Source: Symbiodinium sp. CCMP2592 (taxonomy: Eukaryota; Sar; Dinophyceae; Suessiales; Symbiodiniaceae). Taken from it: a stretch of DNA of 64,000 nt. This document shows positions 10,968 through 19,213 of this stretch, piece by piece. The position numbers and the translations under genes are program-made. Below the pieces are notes generated by a model. It ran no database searches. It worked only from the letters and a program-made list of their open reading frames with translations, and had not been told where the DNA came from. Numbering within the stretch: the stretch's first letter is position 1; every line of letters starts with the position of its first letter. The stretch covers positions 1 to 64,000 of the forward strand of contig CAJNDT010000328.1 in the NCBI GenBank assembly GCA_905221615.1, given 5' to 3'.

Positions 10968-11071
10968 AGAATACCTACACTATTTTGGGGGGGTTCCTGC
11001 TTATATTTATAGCATAATCGGCCCCAAGACCCTGGTCCAACTAATGAGGCCCCATATAGTAGATTCTTCCC
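10968..11071. mobile_element. family H element, diverged
   Basis: TACACTATTTTGGGGGGGTTCC and TATAGCATAATCGGCCCC are family H interior motifs in reverse orientation, with a degenerate right arm GAGGCCCCATATAGTA. Confidence 0.5.
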
Positions 11072-11147
11072 ATAGGGCTTTGGAGTTTAGGCGGCGTTCT
11101 TTGGAGCTTAGGCGGCGTGCTCTAGGGTTTGGATTTTAGCCGTGAAA

Positions 11148-11237
11148 CTATGACACTTTCTGAATTCTACAAGACAGCAGCTTGAACACCAAAGTCCTAG
11201 CCGTAGCCTGCTCAAGCCTTTCAATACCACCGCCAGG
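11148..11237 (-). CDS. C-terminal exon, 29 residues
   Basis: AAG|CCTGGC opens a phase-0 frame to TAG at 11148-11150. The peptide (GGGIERLEQATARTLVFK) ends in a basic, hydrophobic tail. Upstream exon not identified. Confidence 0.45.
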   Translation of the reverse strand, partial: PGGGIERLEQATARTLVFKLLSCRIQKVS

Positions 11238-11424
11238 CTTAGGATCAGTGTACACCTAAACCCAAGTCTCTAAATCCTAAACCCTATAAGCCCCAAACCT
11301 TAAACCCGACTTTGACTAATTTTTGCGGCCCCTACATCACGACCCAAGAACCGCTTTGTAAAGCCCTCCCAGACTGGGGAGGGGGCGCAATGTGATGACC
11401 CCCCCTAGGCGCTCACCCAAAGGC

Positions 11425-11627
11425 GGAGTTTCCGAATAATGGGGACCCTGATATAGTACCCTAAATAGTAGGATCCTGATGTTGATGATACAAATCCTGC
11501 ATTGCCCATCATAAGGAATATTCCATAATTCCCATAGTTTGGGGTCCTTAAGGTAATGCAGGATTCATATCATCAACAGTTTTTTTGAGGACCCAAAAAT
11601 ACGGTACCCCTAACTTTCGGAAACTCC
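11425..11627. mobile_element. nested pair: family A inside family G
   Basis: The outer element has arms GGAGTTTCCGAATAATGGGGACCC (from 11425) and GGACCCAAAAATACGGTACCCCTAACTTTCGGAAACTCC (to 11627). It is split in its centre by a full family A palindrome at 11481-11579 (GTTGATGATACAAATCC ... GGATTCATATCATCAAC). Family G copies at 32611 and 52457 show the unsplit structure. Confidence 0.85.
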
Positions 11628-11638
11628 TACGTCGATCC

Positions 11639-11714
11639 TCAGACCCGAAAGGTTTCAAAAAGCCAAAGAAGGGCAGACAGGTGGCATGTAGGACAGGAGG
11701 CGTCCATCGCTCTC
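11639..11714 (-). CDS. C-terminal exon with CPTC motif
   Basis: Minus-strand GGAG|GAGAGCG to TGA at 11639-11641 encodes 24 residues including SCPTCH and a hydrophobic LSALLWLF tail. Upstream exon unknown; a plus-strand frame is open but less protein-like. Confidence 0.45.
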
Positions 11715-11861
11715 CTCCAACATCCGTGGGGTTTAGGGCTTGGGCTTTGAAGGGCTCTCAGGAGTTCAGGGTTTGTTTCAGGTCTGGGGTTGTGTTCGCT
11801 CCTCGCAGGGATCCTTAAACGAAAGGGCCCGAAACCCACCACCTGCAATCCTAACAACGCA

Positions 11862-11970
11862 CCCAGTGACTCCAAAATCCCTTAATTAAGGAATATACCT
11901 TAAATCATATTTGGGATCCGACTATAATTTAAGGTCTACTCCTTAATTAAGGGATATTGGAGTCTCTGGG
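11862..11970. mobile_element. palindromic MITE, family B copy
   Basis: CCCAGTGACTCCAAAATCCCTTAATTAAGG pairs with CCTTAATTAAGGGATATTGGAGTCTCTGGG. Confidence 0.9.
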
Positions 11971-12044
11971 CAAACGCTCGACCCCGAACTCAACTCCGAC
12001 CCCTGAAGCTCAGAAACCCCGAAGCCCTACCACTCTGAACCCTA

Positions 12045-12150
12045 CGGTTGATGAAATAAATCCTGCATTACCTTAAGGACCCTAAACTATGGGAATTAAT
12101 TATGGTATATTCCTTAATTATGGGTAATGCAGGATTTCTATCATCAACAG
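12045..12150. mobile_element. palindromic MITE, family A copy
   Basis: CGGTTGATGAAATAAATCCTGCA pairs with TGCAGGATTTCTATCATCAACAG; TA flanks both ends. Confidence 0.9.
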
Positions 12151-12306
12151 TACCACCCTGAACCCTAAGCCCCTAGATACCCCCTAGAAGCGGAAACCCA
12201 AGAAGCCACAACAAACCCTCACCAATGAACGGCTAACGTCAACGTCCAAACCTCCAATGCCCTCAAAACTCCAAAGCCCTGTAAACACAAAAGCTCTAGA
12301 ACCTTA

Positions 12307-12438
12307 CTTGGAGGGTCGGGGGACTTAGTAAGTAGGTAGTAAGTAGACTTATAAGTACCCGAAAAGGGACCCTAATTGGGGTTATGGTACTTATAAGTCC
12401 CTAAAATAACCAGTTACTAAGTCCCCCGGCCCTCCAAG
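12307..12438. mobile_element. palindromic MITE, family C copy
   Basis: CTTGGAGGGTCGGGGGACTTAGTAAGTAGG pairs with CCTACTTACTAAGTCCCCCGACCCTCCAAG-type right arm; TA flanks. Only about 9 bp separate it from the family D element to the right. Confidence 0.9.
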
Positions 12439-12447
12439 TAAACATTA

Positions 12448-12559
12448 CTTGGAGCTTCATAGGTACTTGTAAGTAGGGTTATAAGTAGAGTATAACTATA
12501 CTTACTACCCATGTTAGGGGACGTATAACCCCACTTGCAACTACCCCTGAACCTCCAAG
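12448..12559. mobile_element. palindromic MITE, family D copy
   Basis: CTTGGAGCTTCATAGGTACTTGTAAGTAGGGTTATAAG pairs with CCCCACTTGCAACTACCCCTGAACCTCCAAG; TA flanks. Confidence 0.85.
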
Positions 12560-12717
12560 TAGGCCCTAAACCCTATACCCTTATCGAACCCCTATAGATC
12601 CCTTTAAAGGGGCCCTTAAAGGAACCCTTATAACTACCGCTGAACCTTAAAGTAGAACCTTAAACATTAAACCCGCAAGACCCTCACGCTCGAACACTCC
12701 AACCCAGAAACCCTAAC

Positions 12718-12835
12718 CCCAGAGACTCCAATATCCCTTAATTAAGGAATATACGGAATATACCTTAAATCATATTAAGGATCCTACGACAATTTAAGGT
12801 ATATTCCTTAATTAAGGGATATTGGAGTCTCTGGG
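12718..12835. mobile_element. palindromic MITE, family B copy
   Basis: CCCAGAGACTCCAATATCCCTTAATTAAGG pairs with the right half ending TTGGAGTCTCTGGG; an extra ATATACGG duplication sits in the left half. Confidence 0.9.
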
Positions 12836-12863
12836 ACCGTCAACCATCTTCCCCTTCCTCTAG

Positions 12864-12905
12864 CTGCGATCTAGGAGTTTCCGCGAATTAGGGAGGGATC
12901 TATAA
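12864..12905 (+). CDS. possible short C-terminal exon
   Basis: The acceptor CCATCTTCCCCTTCCTCTAG has one of the best polypyrimidine tracts in the window. It is followed by 13 codons (LRSRSFRELGRDL) and TAA. Short, so uncertain. Confidence 0.35.
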   Translation: MRSRSFRELGRDL

Positions 12906-12971
12906 GGGCTCCTTCAAGGGATCTCTAACAGTTCTATAAAGGGTTTAGGGTTTAGGGTTTCTGAGCATGAG

Positions 12972-13055
12972 GGGTACCTTATTTTGGGGTCCTTATAATA
13001 AGGATCCTAATATTTAGGGTGTTATTTTAGGGTCCCCTATGTTCGGAAACTGCCA
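12972..13055. mobile_element. family G element, left end missing
   Basis: GGTACCTTATTTTGGGGTCCTTATAATAAGGATCC ... AGGGTCCCCTATGTTCGGAAAC matches the central and right part of family G. Confidence 0.65.
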
Positions 13056-13078
13056 TACCGTTGTGCCTTCCTTATCAG

Positions 13079-13108
13079 ACCCCTCGTTTGGCGATCTACT
13101 CGAGTACG
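13079..13108 (+). CDS. possible 30-nt microexon
   Basis: Acceptor GTTGTGCCTTCCTTATCAG and donor TACG|GTGAGA are both close to consensus around PSFGDLLEY. The frame stays open through the donor into the family B element at 13133, which would supply a stop. Confidence 0.35.
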
Positions 13109-13132
13109 GTGAGAACGGGACTGCACAAGAAG

Positions 13133-13242
13133 CCAGAGACTCCAATATCCCGTAATTAAGGAATAGTCCTTAAATCATATTAAAGGGATCCTACTATAGT
13201 TTAAGGTATATTCCTTAATTAAGGAATATTCGAGTCTCTGGG
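13133..13242. mobile_element. palindromic MITE, family B copy
   Basis: CCAGAGACTCCAATATCCCGTAATTAAGG pairs with CCTTAATTAAGGAATATTCGAGTCTCTGG. Confidence 0.9.
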
Positions 13243-13264
13243 AATGTAAGTACAGCTTTTGCAG

Positions 13265-13330
13265 ACCTATAGACGTGAAGCCCAAGACCCGATATCCAAA
13301 GCTCGACAGAAGTCTATCCTCCTGGAGTAG
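13265..13330 (+). CDS. C-terminal exon, 21 residues
   Basis: Acceptor ACAGCTTTTGCAG is followed by TYRREAQDPISKARQK and a TAG at 13328-13330. Upstream exon not assigned. Confidence 0.4.
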   Translation, partial: TYRREAQDPISKARQKSILLE

Positions 13331-13379
13331 TGGAGTGCTTTTCAATAGAACAACTAACGTCTTGAATCTTGTATCTTGT

Positions 13380-13460
13380 AAAGCTAAACCCTAAACCCTA
13401 AACCCCTAAACCCTAAACCGTAAACCCCTAAACCCTAAACCCAAAACTCCAAATCCCAAA
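13380..13460. repeat. CCCTAAA telomere-like tract
   Basis: Near-perfect CCCTAAA units lie downstream of the donor at 13460-13461 on the minus strand. Confidence 0.7.
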
Positions 13461-13461
13461 C

Positions 13462-13527
13462 CCCCTCCAAGATTAGCCTCGGGTGTCACCGGTGTGTTGT
13501 CGGTCCAGCCGGTACGCGTCAAGTATC
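13462..13527 (-). CDS. exon, unrecognised
   Basis: Minus-strand CCAG|GATACTTG to GGAGGGG|GTTTGG gives YLTRTGWTDNTPVTPEANLGG, 21 codons with 2-base lead and one spare base. The acceptor CAG sits at the left edge of the family D element at 13533. Confidence 0.45.
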
Positions 13528-13532
13528 CTGGT

Positions 13533-13643
13533 GCTTGGAGGTTCATGGGTAGCTATAAGTAGGGCAATAAGCAGGGTAACTATAGTTATAACCCATGCTA
13601 GGGGACTTATAACCCCACTTAGAACTACCCCTGAACCTCCAGG
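13533..13643. mobile_element. palindromic MITE, family D copy
   Basis: GCTTGGAGGTTCATGGGTAGCTATAAGTAGG pairs with AACTACCCCTGAACCTCCAGG. Confidence 0.85.
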
Positions 13644-13791
13644 TAGGACTTGTCGTCCAGGGCTTAGGGTTTAGGGTGGATTCTCAATGGCTGCCATGGA
13701 GTACCAGGCTTTATACAATACAAAATAGGGGCCTGATTACCGCTTGGTTTCGTTTGATATATCAAACGAAATACCAATAAGGAGCCCTAAG

Positions 13792-13857
13792 AAAACACCA
13801 TTTGTCATGATGAAGGCCTTTGCACTGGGCTGCAAAGTATCGTGGGGTGTCAAATAA
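13792..13857 (+). CDS. possible C-terminal exon
   Basis: KTPFVMMKAFALGCKVSWG then TAA at 13855-13857, following CCTAAG. Splice support is weak. Confidence 0.3.
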   Translation, partial: KTPFVMMKAFALGCKVSWGVK

Positions 13858-14029
13858 ACCGTGAAGAAGCTACCCCAAACCTCTGGAATAAGGAATGTAA
13901 TTCGAACTATCGAGGGGTCCTCAGTACGATGAGCTTACTTAAAGGGCTTGCGAGTTTCCTGGTGTGAAATTAGAGTGTAAGACTTGCCAGATTATTGCGT
14001 TAGCCCCCTTAGAGTCCCTACGAGCCATT

Positions 14030-14130
14030 CTGTTGATGATATAAATCCTGCACTACCTTAAGGACCCTAAACTGTGGGCTTTATGGTATATTCCTTATTA
14101 TGGGTGATGCAGGATTTATGTCATCAACCG
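14030..14130. mobile_element. palindromic MITE, family A copy
   Basis: TGTTGATGATATAAATCCTGCA pairs with TGCAGGATTTATGTCATCAACCG. Its right arm contributes the end of the minus-strand exon at 14116. Confidence 0.9.
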
Positions 14131-14234
14131 TAGCAGAATGCACCCCTCCAGCCCGACGGAAATCAATAACTGGGCTTTGAAGTACCCACGGCGCAAGAAG
14201 TAGACAGCGCACACGCTGATTTCATAAAGGGCTT
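14116..14234 (-). CDS. C-terminal exon ending inside a MITE
   Basis: Minus-strand AAAG|AAGCCC opens 38 codons (SVCAVYFLRRGYFKAQLLIS, possible membrane segment) and TAA at 14116-14118. The last five codons and the stop lie in the family A arm, so the insertion may have changed the C-terminus. Confidence 0.45.
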
Positions 14235-14315
14235 CTTTAAACAAGCCTAAACCCTAAACCCCCACACCCTAAGCCCCTAAACCCTGAACTTTTAAACCCC
14301 AGAAAGTCTTTAAAG

Positions 14316-14395
14316 AACACGTCCCCCGCAAAAAAAGACATTACAGCATTGCACTGCAGAAGCCAGCTTTTTGCTGTGAATTCTTCGGGCCGTAA
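14316..14395 (+). CDS. possible C-terminal exon
   Basis: TTTAAAG|AACAC is followed by HVPRKKRHYSIALQKPAFCC and TAA at 14393-14395. Confidence 0.35.
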
Positions 14396-14618
14396 TGCCC
14401 CTTCACAATAGAGGATTTAGGGTTCAGAGTTTAGGGGCTTGAGGTTTGGGCTTTGGGGTTTTGGGGTTTACGGTTTCAGCTTCTTGGAGTTTAGTTCGGG
14501 TTGAAGATTTTAAATCCAGACCTGCAAAGAGTTTTAAGGGAACCCTACATCCGGCACCGATGCCTTCAACCCTGAATCCTAAACTAGGGTTTAGGGTTTA
14601 GGGTTTAGGGCTAGCCCC

Positions 14619-15742
14619 TCACTTTGTCACATTTGAGCCCGCGCCCACACCCAAAACCACAAATGCTAGATGAAGCTGCCTGAGCCTCCCTAAAGAATCG
14701 AGCCAACGGCCTAACACTCGGGGTTCTCAGTTTAGGATATAGGACGGTGTAGGGTTTAGGGGATAGGCGGGCATGGGAGTTGTTGGCTTGGGGTTTAGGA
14801 TAGTGTATTATACCCAAAACAATACATATATACATACATATATATATATATATATTCTCATATATATATATATATATATGTACATGTATATAGATAGGAA
14901 ATTGTTCAGGCCCCTAAATAAGCTGCGACCCTGCGCAAAATCGAAACCGGGAGCGACGACATCCCCCAGACCCTCCCAGACCCTGAACATCTGAATATAA
15001 ATATTGGAGGGTTTAGGGTTTTTGGTAGAATCGCATTTCACTTAATACGAGAACTTTACTGTAGCTATAACTTACTTGTAAAAAGTGATCATAATTCTAG
15101 TTGCAGTTTACTGATCCCTGAAACCTACACCCTAAGGGAACTGCAGAAAGTTGGAATATGGTTTCAGGGTAGGATACCCTATAATGTACCATAGAAGGGT
15201 TAGGATAATCATATTCCAACTTTCTGGCTTCTACCTTACACCGAAAACTCTTCGGACACGGTAGGCATCCAAGTCTCGGAGGTTGTAATTTCGGTGGTAG
15301 CCGCGTCGACGGTTTCCGGCAAAGGCAAGAGCAAATGAGCCTCGGCTCACCATTAGCCCGGCGATTTTCCCCAAACCCTACGGGGTTTATTAGGATGTGG
15401 GGTTTTAAGGACCATAAACCCCAAACCCTAAGCCCCCGCGCCCGAAACCCTAAACCTAGATTCCATAAACCCTGGATTCCCTGGATCCTAGATCTTAAAC
15501 TTCGAAACACTGGACCCTGATGCCAAAGCTGCAGACCCTCAACGCCTGAATCGCTAACCCGACATTAATCTTCTCTGTGAGGATGTGAAAAAACCATTAG
15601 AGGCGGGGATTGAGGGTTTGGGGTCTCGGCGGGTTTAGGCTTGCAAGGCTTGGTGTTTATACTGGGACGTAGGGCGTTCGAGCACATTGCAATGCTGGCT
15701 GTCACTTGAACCCCGCAAAAATCAACCCAAGGCATGTCAAGG
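14619..15742 (-). CDS. three-exon gene model, basic protein with hydrophobic end
   Basis: Exons are 15663-15742 (CACAG|CCTTGA to GTCCCA|GTATAA), 15242-15340 (CCGAG|GCTCAT to TTTTCG|GTGTAA) and 14619-14710 (GTTAG|GCCGTT to TGA). Spare bases match at both joins. The product contains WVDFCGVQVTASIAMC, then an Arg/Tyr-rich middle (GNRRRGYHRNYNLRD), then a hydrophobic LHLAFVVLGVGAG that could be a membrane segment. A Met in exon 1 (LDMPW) could be the start, giving about 86 residues. Exon 2 is also open in an acidic frame, which would break the phase. No family recognised. Introns hold a (TA)n array and a family I element whose edge is 5 bp from a donor. Confidence 0.55.
14824..14896. repeat. (TA)n microsatellite
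   Basis: Alternating TA with TACA interruptions, inside the second intron of the 14619-15742 model. Confidence 0.9.
15134..15235. mobile_element. palindromic MITE, family I copy
   Basis: GGGAACTGCAGAAAGTTGGAATATGG pairs with CATATTCCAACTTTCTGGCTTCTACC. Confidence 0.85.
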
Positions 15743-15869
15743 CTGTGACACCTGAACCCTTAAAACCTGAAACCCTCAACTGTAAACTCTAAACCCTAAG
15801 CCCTCAAACCTTCAAACCCTAAAGCCCTAAAACCTTAAACTCTAAACTATTACTAGAGCCTGGACAGAC

Positions 15870-16030
15870 ACTCTTTACATAGTCTAGTATAGTCAAGTAT
15901 AATCTAGTCAAGCCTACTATAGCATTGTACTGTATAGTATAGCAGTATAGCATAGCATAGCACAGCATAGTGTAGTATACCCTAAACCCTAAACCCTTCA
16001 CCCTATAGTAAAGCATAGCATAGTAATGGC
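15870..16030. repeat. degenerate TAGTATAGCA low-complexity tract
   Basis: TATAGTCTAGTATAGTCAAG and CATAGCATAGCACAGCATAG runs, AT-rich and without a convincing coding frame. Confidence 0.6.
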
Positions 16031-16106
16031 ATAGAATGGGACAGCAGGCTCTTAGCTTCCGAAGGCTCTCATGAAGTTCTTGTGTCCATTCCTAGGTTTC
16101 TGAATA

Positions 16107-16238
16107 CTTGGAGGGTCGGGGTACTTTGTAACTGGCTATTTTACGGAGTCATAAGTACCATAACCCCAATTAGGGTCGCTTTCCGGGTACTTATAAATCT
16201 ACTTACTACCTACTTACTAAGTCCCCCAACCCTCCAAG
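16107..16238. mobile_element. palindromic MITE, family C copy
   Basis: CTTGGAGGGTCGGGGTACTTTG pairs with TACTAAGTCCCCCAACCCTCCAAG, TA at both ends. Confidence 0.9.
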
Positions 16239-16297
16239 TAGGGCCTTATAGGACAAAAGGGTACTACTCAGGAACCTAGATTCTACTATCTTCTTAG

Positions 16298-16378
16298 TGC
16301 TTGCTCGAGCTCGGAAGTAGTTGGACAGGGTTTCTCGTGCCTTTAATGAGCTGTGGCCCGTTGAAAGCAAGAGTTTAA
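16298..16378 (+). CDS. possible C-terminal exon
   Basis: Acceptor TTCTACTATCTTCTTAG leads 26 codons (LGSSWTGFLVPLMSCGPLK) to TAA at 16376-16378; hydrophobic. Confidence 0.4.
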   Translation, partial: CLLELGSSWTGFLVPLMSCGPLKARV

Positions 16379-16418
16379 AGAGGTTTTGGGGGGTCGGGTT
16401 TGGGGTACAGGGTTTAGG

Positions 16419-16548
16419 TTAAGGAGCCGCAAGTCGTAGCCTGTCCGTAGCCACTCTGGCCAACCTAAACCCTGCACCTGACCCTAAACAACGTCCTGAA
16501 ACGGGAAACTCCAAATACGCACCTGAAGCCTCGCGTGAACCCAACACC
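16419..16548 (-). CDS. two terminal mini-exons
   Basis: Exons 16523-16548 (ACTAG|GGTGTT to CTTCAG|GTGCGT) and 16419-16464 (TTTAG|GTTGGC to TAA) join in phase to give VGFTRGFR then LARVATDRLRLAAP. The 58-nt intron is short but has GT/AG ends. The antisense of exon 2 superficially resembles a dinoflagellate spliced leader. Confidence 0.4.
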
Positions 16549-16960
16549 CTAGTTCCCAATGCGGACCCCTAGTTACTGAAGCCCTTAAGCAGAAGAGGTC
16601 TGTTCATTAGGGTTTGGGTAAACCCCTTAACCCTACACCCTTAGTCCCAACAGCTCCACCCTAAAACCCTAAAGCCCAACCAGCACAAGAACATGCAGTC
16701 GTAGACCTTAACCTTGTACGCTAAACCAAATGCTTTTATAGAAAGTCTGCTGCAGGAAATTCATCTATGCTCCCCAGTACCTCCCCAACAATAAGGGTGC
16801 CCTTTTTCCTGCTATTTGGCTTTAATAGTGGAACGCACAAAGAAACAAGTGCAAAAGAGTAATACTGGGAAATAGTACTAGAACCCTTACAAGAACCCTA
16901 AACCCTTAAAGGAACCCTAAGGGAACCCTCAAAGGAACCCCACTAGGGTTTTGTCCAAAG

Positions 16961-17011
16961 GGGCTGGTGGAGCTGCCAAACTGGTCCGCTGGCATCAGAA
17001 TCCGGTTCCTG
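16961..17011 (+). CDS. possible 17-codon exon
   Basis: CCAAAG|GGGCTG to TTCCTG|GTGATG encodes GLVELPNWSAGIRIRFL, phase 0 to 0. A second frame is also open. Confidence 0.35.
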
Positions 17012-17416
17012 GTGATGGGGATTCAGGGTTTAAGGTCTGGGGTTCAGGGTTTTGTAACATAGGAGCCTTAATAATGAATGGAGACTTCCTGGTGATCGGG
17101 TTTGTAGAGCAGGTAACATAGGGTCCTTAGCAGTTAAAACGGAATGCTTGGGTATACTATGGTATAGAATCCGCCACCTGGCGATGAGGTTTTAGGGTTT
17201 ACTGGTTGAGGGTTTAGGATTTCAGGCTTCAAACACATAACGCCTTGGGGCTTAGGACCTTGGACGTGGGGCAATGTCGGCTTTGAGTTTAGGATGTTGG
17301 GCCGCTGCGGCCTTCTGTCGAGTCCAGAGCAAGTGAAGAGTCGACTGAAGCTGTGGCTTCGATAGAATTCCATCTGATATCGTATTCGTCGTATGGGTGC
17401 CAAAACTGGGGATGGT

Positions 17417-17561
17417 TTAGATGGCTATCCGCAACCACCCGCGGCCCTTTCTGTTGGCCGTCAGCTGTAGCTCTCGCTTGGCAGCATGGGTTGATATGGC
17501 AAACGCCGCCGGCAAGTTCAACGGATCGATTCGGAACTCATGCCATCCTGGCTCCACCCCT
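17417..17561 (-). CDS. coding island, C-terminal on minus strand
   Basis: GAACAG|GGGTGGAG opens a frame (GWHEFRIDPLNLPAAFAIST, RELQLTANRKGRGW) to TAA at 17417. The same frame is open again below the stop, to about 17293 (THTTNTISDGILSKPQLQ), suggesting either two exons or a premature stop. The plus strand is open too but Trp-rich. Confidence 0.4.
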
Positions 17562-17567
17562 GTTCTA

Positions 17568-17668
17568 CCGGTTGATGATATAAATCCTGCATGACCCATA
17601 ATAAGGAATATACCATAATTCCCATATATTCCTTATTATGGGTAATGCAGGATTAATATTATCAACCG
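17568..17668. mobile_element. palindromic MITE, family A copy
   Basis: CCGGTTGATGATATAAATCC pairs with GGATTAATATTATCAACCG; TA flanks. Confidence 0.9.
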
Positions 17669-17674
17669 TACGGG

Positions 17675-17688
17675 TGGGGGGGGGGGGG
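17675..17688 (+). repeat. poly-G run
   Basis: About 14 G directly to the right of the family A element. Confidence 0.8.
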
Positions 17689-17792
17689 AACTTCTCGGAT
17701 GTGTGCTTCGGAAGACCAAGCCCTAAACCCTCAAGGCCCTAAAACCCAAACCCTAAACCCCAAAGGCAGGTCCAGGCTCTCTTGATTTCTAG

Positions 17793-17880
17793 GGCCCGTC
17801 CTTACAAGGAGAGTGACGTAGCCTTTGACCGGAAGATCCCGAGTTTAGGGGACCCCGCACATGGAGAAGAGCAACAATGA
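17793..17880 (+). CDS. C-terminal exon, 28 residues
   Basis: Acceptor GGCTCTCTTGATTTCTAG precedes ARPYKESDVAFDRKIPSLGD and TGA at 17878-17880. Acidic, polar tail. Confidence 0.45.
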
Positions 17881-17962
17881 TGATGCCGCTTTAGGCTTCA
17901 GGGTTTAGGGGGATTAATCGGATAAGACTAAGCTTGCCTTGTATCGTCTCTGACATGCCCAC

Positions 17963-17999
17963 CTGCCAGATGCTCCCAAAGTCACAAGGCAAGAAACGG
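17963..17999 (-). CDS. possible 37-nt exon
   Basis: TTTTAG|CCGTTT to TGGCAG|GTGGGC encodes RFLPCDFGSIWQ. Confidence 0.35.
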
Positions 18000-18084
18000 C
18001 TAAAACCCGATGCAGGCACATGCGGATACATATACACTGCGCCTATATGGCTCTATGTATACATATACCTAACTGTCTCTGTGT

Positions 18085-18114
18085 ATAATATATATATATA
18101 TATATAATTACAAT

Positions 18115-18154
<40 letters not shown>

Positions 18155-18200
18155 CAATTATATGTGTATATATATATATATATATATGTATTTATACATA
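18085..18200. repeat. (TA)n arrays around a duplicated 18-mer
   Basis: Two copies of ATTACAATTATATGTGTATA (near 18105 and 18150) separate three TA runs. Confidence 0.85.
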
Positions 18201-18470
18201 TACATCCGAAGGCCTAAACCCCAAATTCCTGAGCCGCTCACCCTAAACCTGCACCCCAAACCTAAAGCCTACTCCAAACACCAAGGCCGAAGCTCCAAAA
18301 CCCTAAACCTACAAAGGATCCCTTAAATTAGGGTGTAGGGTTTAGGGTTTAGGGTTGAGGGCTTAGGGTTTAGGGTTCCGGGTCTAGGGTTTAGGGTGCA
18401 GGGTTTCCGCCCTGGGGTTTTGGTCTGAAGAACCCTCAAAGATCCGTTCGAAACCCATACAGAAACCCAG

Positions 18471-18540
18471 TGATTCGAGGCTGACGTGGCGATATCATCA
18501 GAGGCATTTTGTAGGGACCTCAGTCATTAGGTCTTTATAA
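18471..18540 (+). CDS. possible coding island
   Basis: After AACCCAG a frame reads DSRLTWRYHQRHFVGTSVIR to TAA at 18538-18540. A second plus-strand frame is open as well. Confidence 0.3.
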
Positions 18541-18586
18541 TACAATATAAGCAGGAACCCTAGCGAATATTAATAGTATCTATTTA

Positions 18587-18688
18587 GGCTTGTATGGTAA
18601 GCCGACTGCACCTGCTTGCTTGGTCGAGGTCTCCCGGCGCAGTGCACCTCATCGAAACGAGGCGAAGAGGATCCCCAACAAAATGTGA
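18587..18688 (+). CDS. C-terminal exon, 33 residues
   Basis: ATTTAG|GCTTGT starts a phase-0 frame (VRPTAPACLVEVSRRSAPHR) to TGA at 18686-18688. Confidence 0.4.
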   Translation, partial: GLYGKPTAPACLVEVSRRSAPHRNEAKRIPNKM

Positions 18689-18793
18689 AACCCTGTATGG
18701 TATATGAATCCCTAAACCCTAAACCCTAAACCCAAAACCCTAAACCCTAAGTATATATGAACCTTAAGCCCTTTGAGGGTTCACTTCGTAAGC

Positions 18794-18897
18794 TCAGGGA
18801 GCTGGGCAGCCGTCATAGAGATTGACAGTTTGGCTTGGATGGGGAGGCCTTTCGTTTCCAAGTCCCCCAGAGTCGGGCGGCCGAGGATATGTCAAGT
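18794..18897 (-). CDS. C-terminal exon, Pro-rich, 33 residues
   Basis: Minus-strand acceptor CCCCTTTTTCAG is excellent. The frame (TYPRPPDSGGLGNERPPHPS, then NLYDGCPAP) ends at TGA 18794-18796. Unrecognised. Confidence 0.5.
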
Positions 18898-18949
18898 CTG
18901 AAAAAGGGGCCCTAAGGATCCTACTATTTGGGAGCCACGGTTTAAGGTT

Positions 18950-19012
18950 TAGGGGTTTAGGGTTTAGGGTTTAGGGTTTAGGGTTTAGGGTTTAGGGTAT
19001 TAGGGTCTCCTG
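18950..19012 (+). repeat. TTTAGGG telomere-like run
   Basis: About eight consecutive near-perfect TTTAGGG units. Confidence 0.8.
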
Positions 19013-19213
19013 TTTTCGGAGACTCCTTTATAAACCTGAAACCTTAAACTTCAGCTGGGCAAGAGATAAGGCGCCAATCAGCGCACAAGATCGTCGAGAG
19101 TAGCACGAGTATCACAAACACTTCTGAGTCCTTGGGGCCCTTAGCTGTAGCTGGTGTGCCCTTAGAACCACAATACCAATAATATACCAAAGTCAGCATG
19201 GTACTCGAAGCAT

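Noticed and set aside
16443-16466. TCCGTAGCCACTCTGGCC, similar to the dinoflagellate spliced leader
   Set aside because: Only about 16 of 22 positions match, and the opposite strand reads as a plausible exon (LARVATDRLRL) behind a TTTAG acceptor. A similar string at 7010-7036 is likewise explained by the exon of the 6889-8781 gene.
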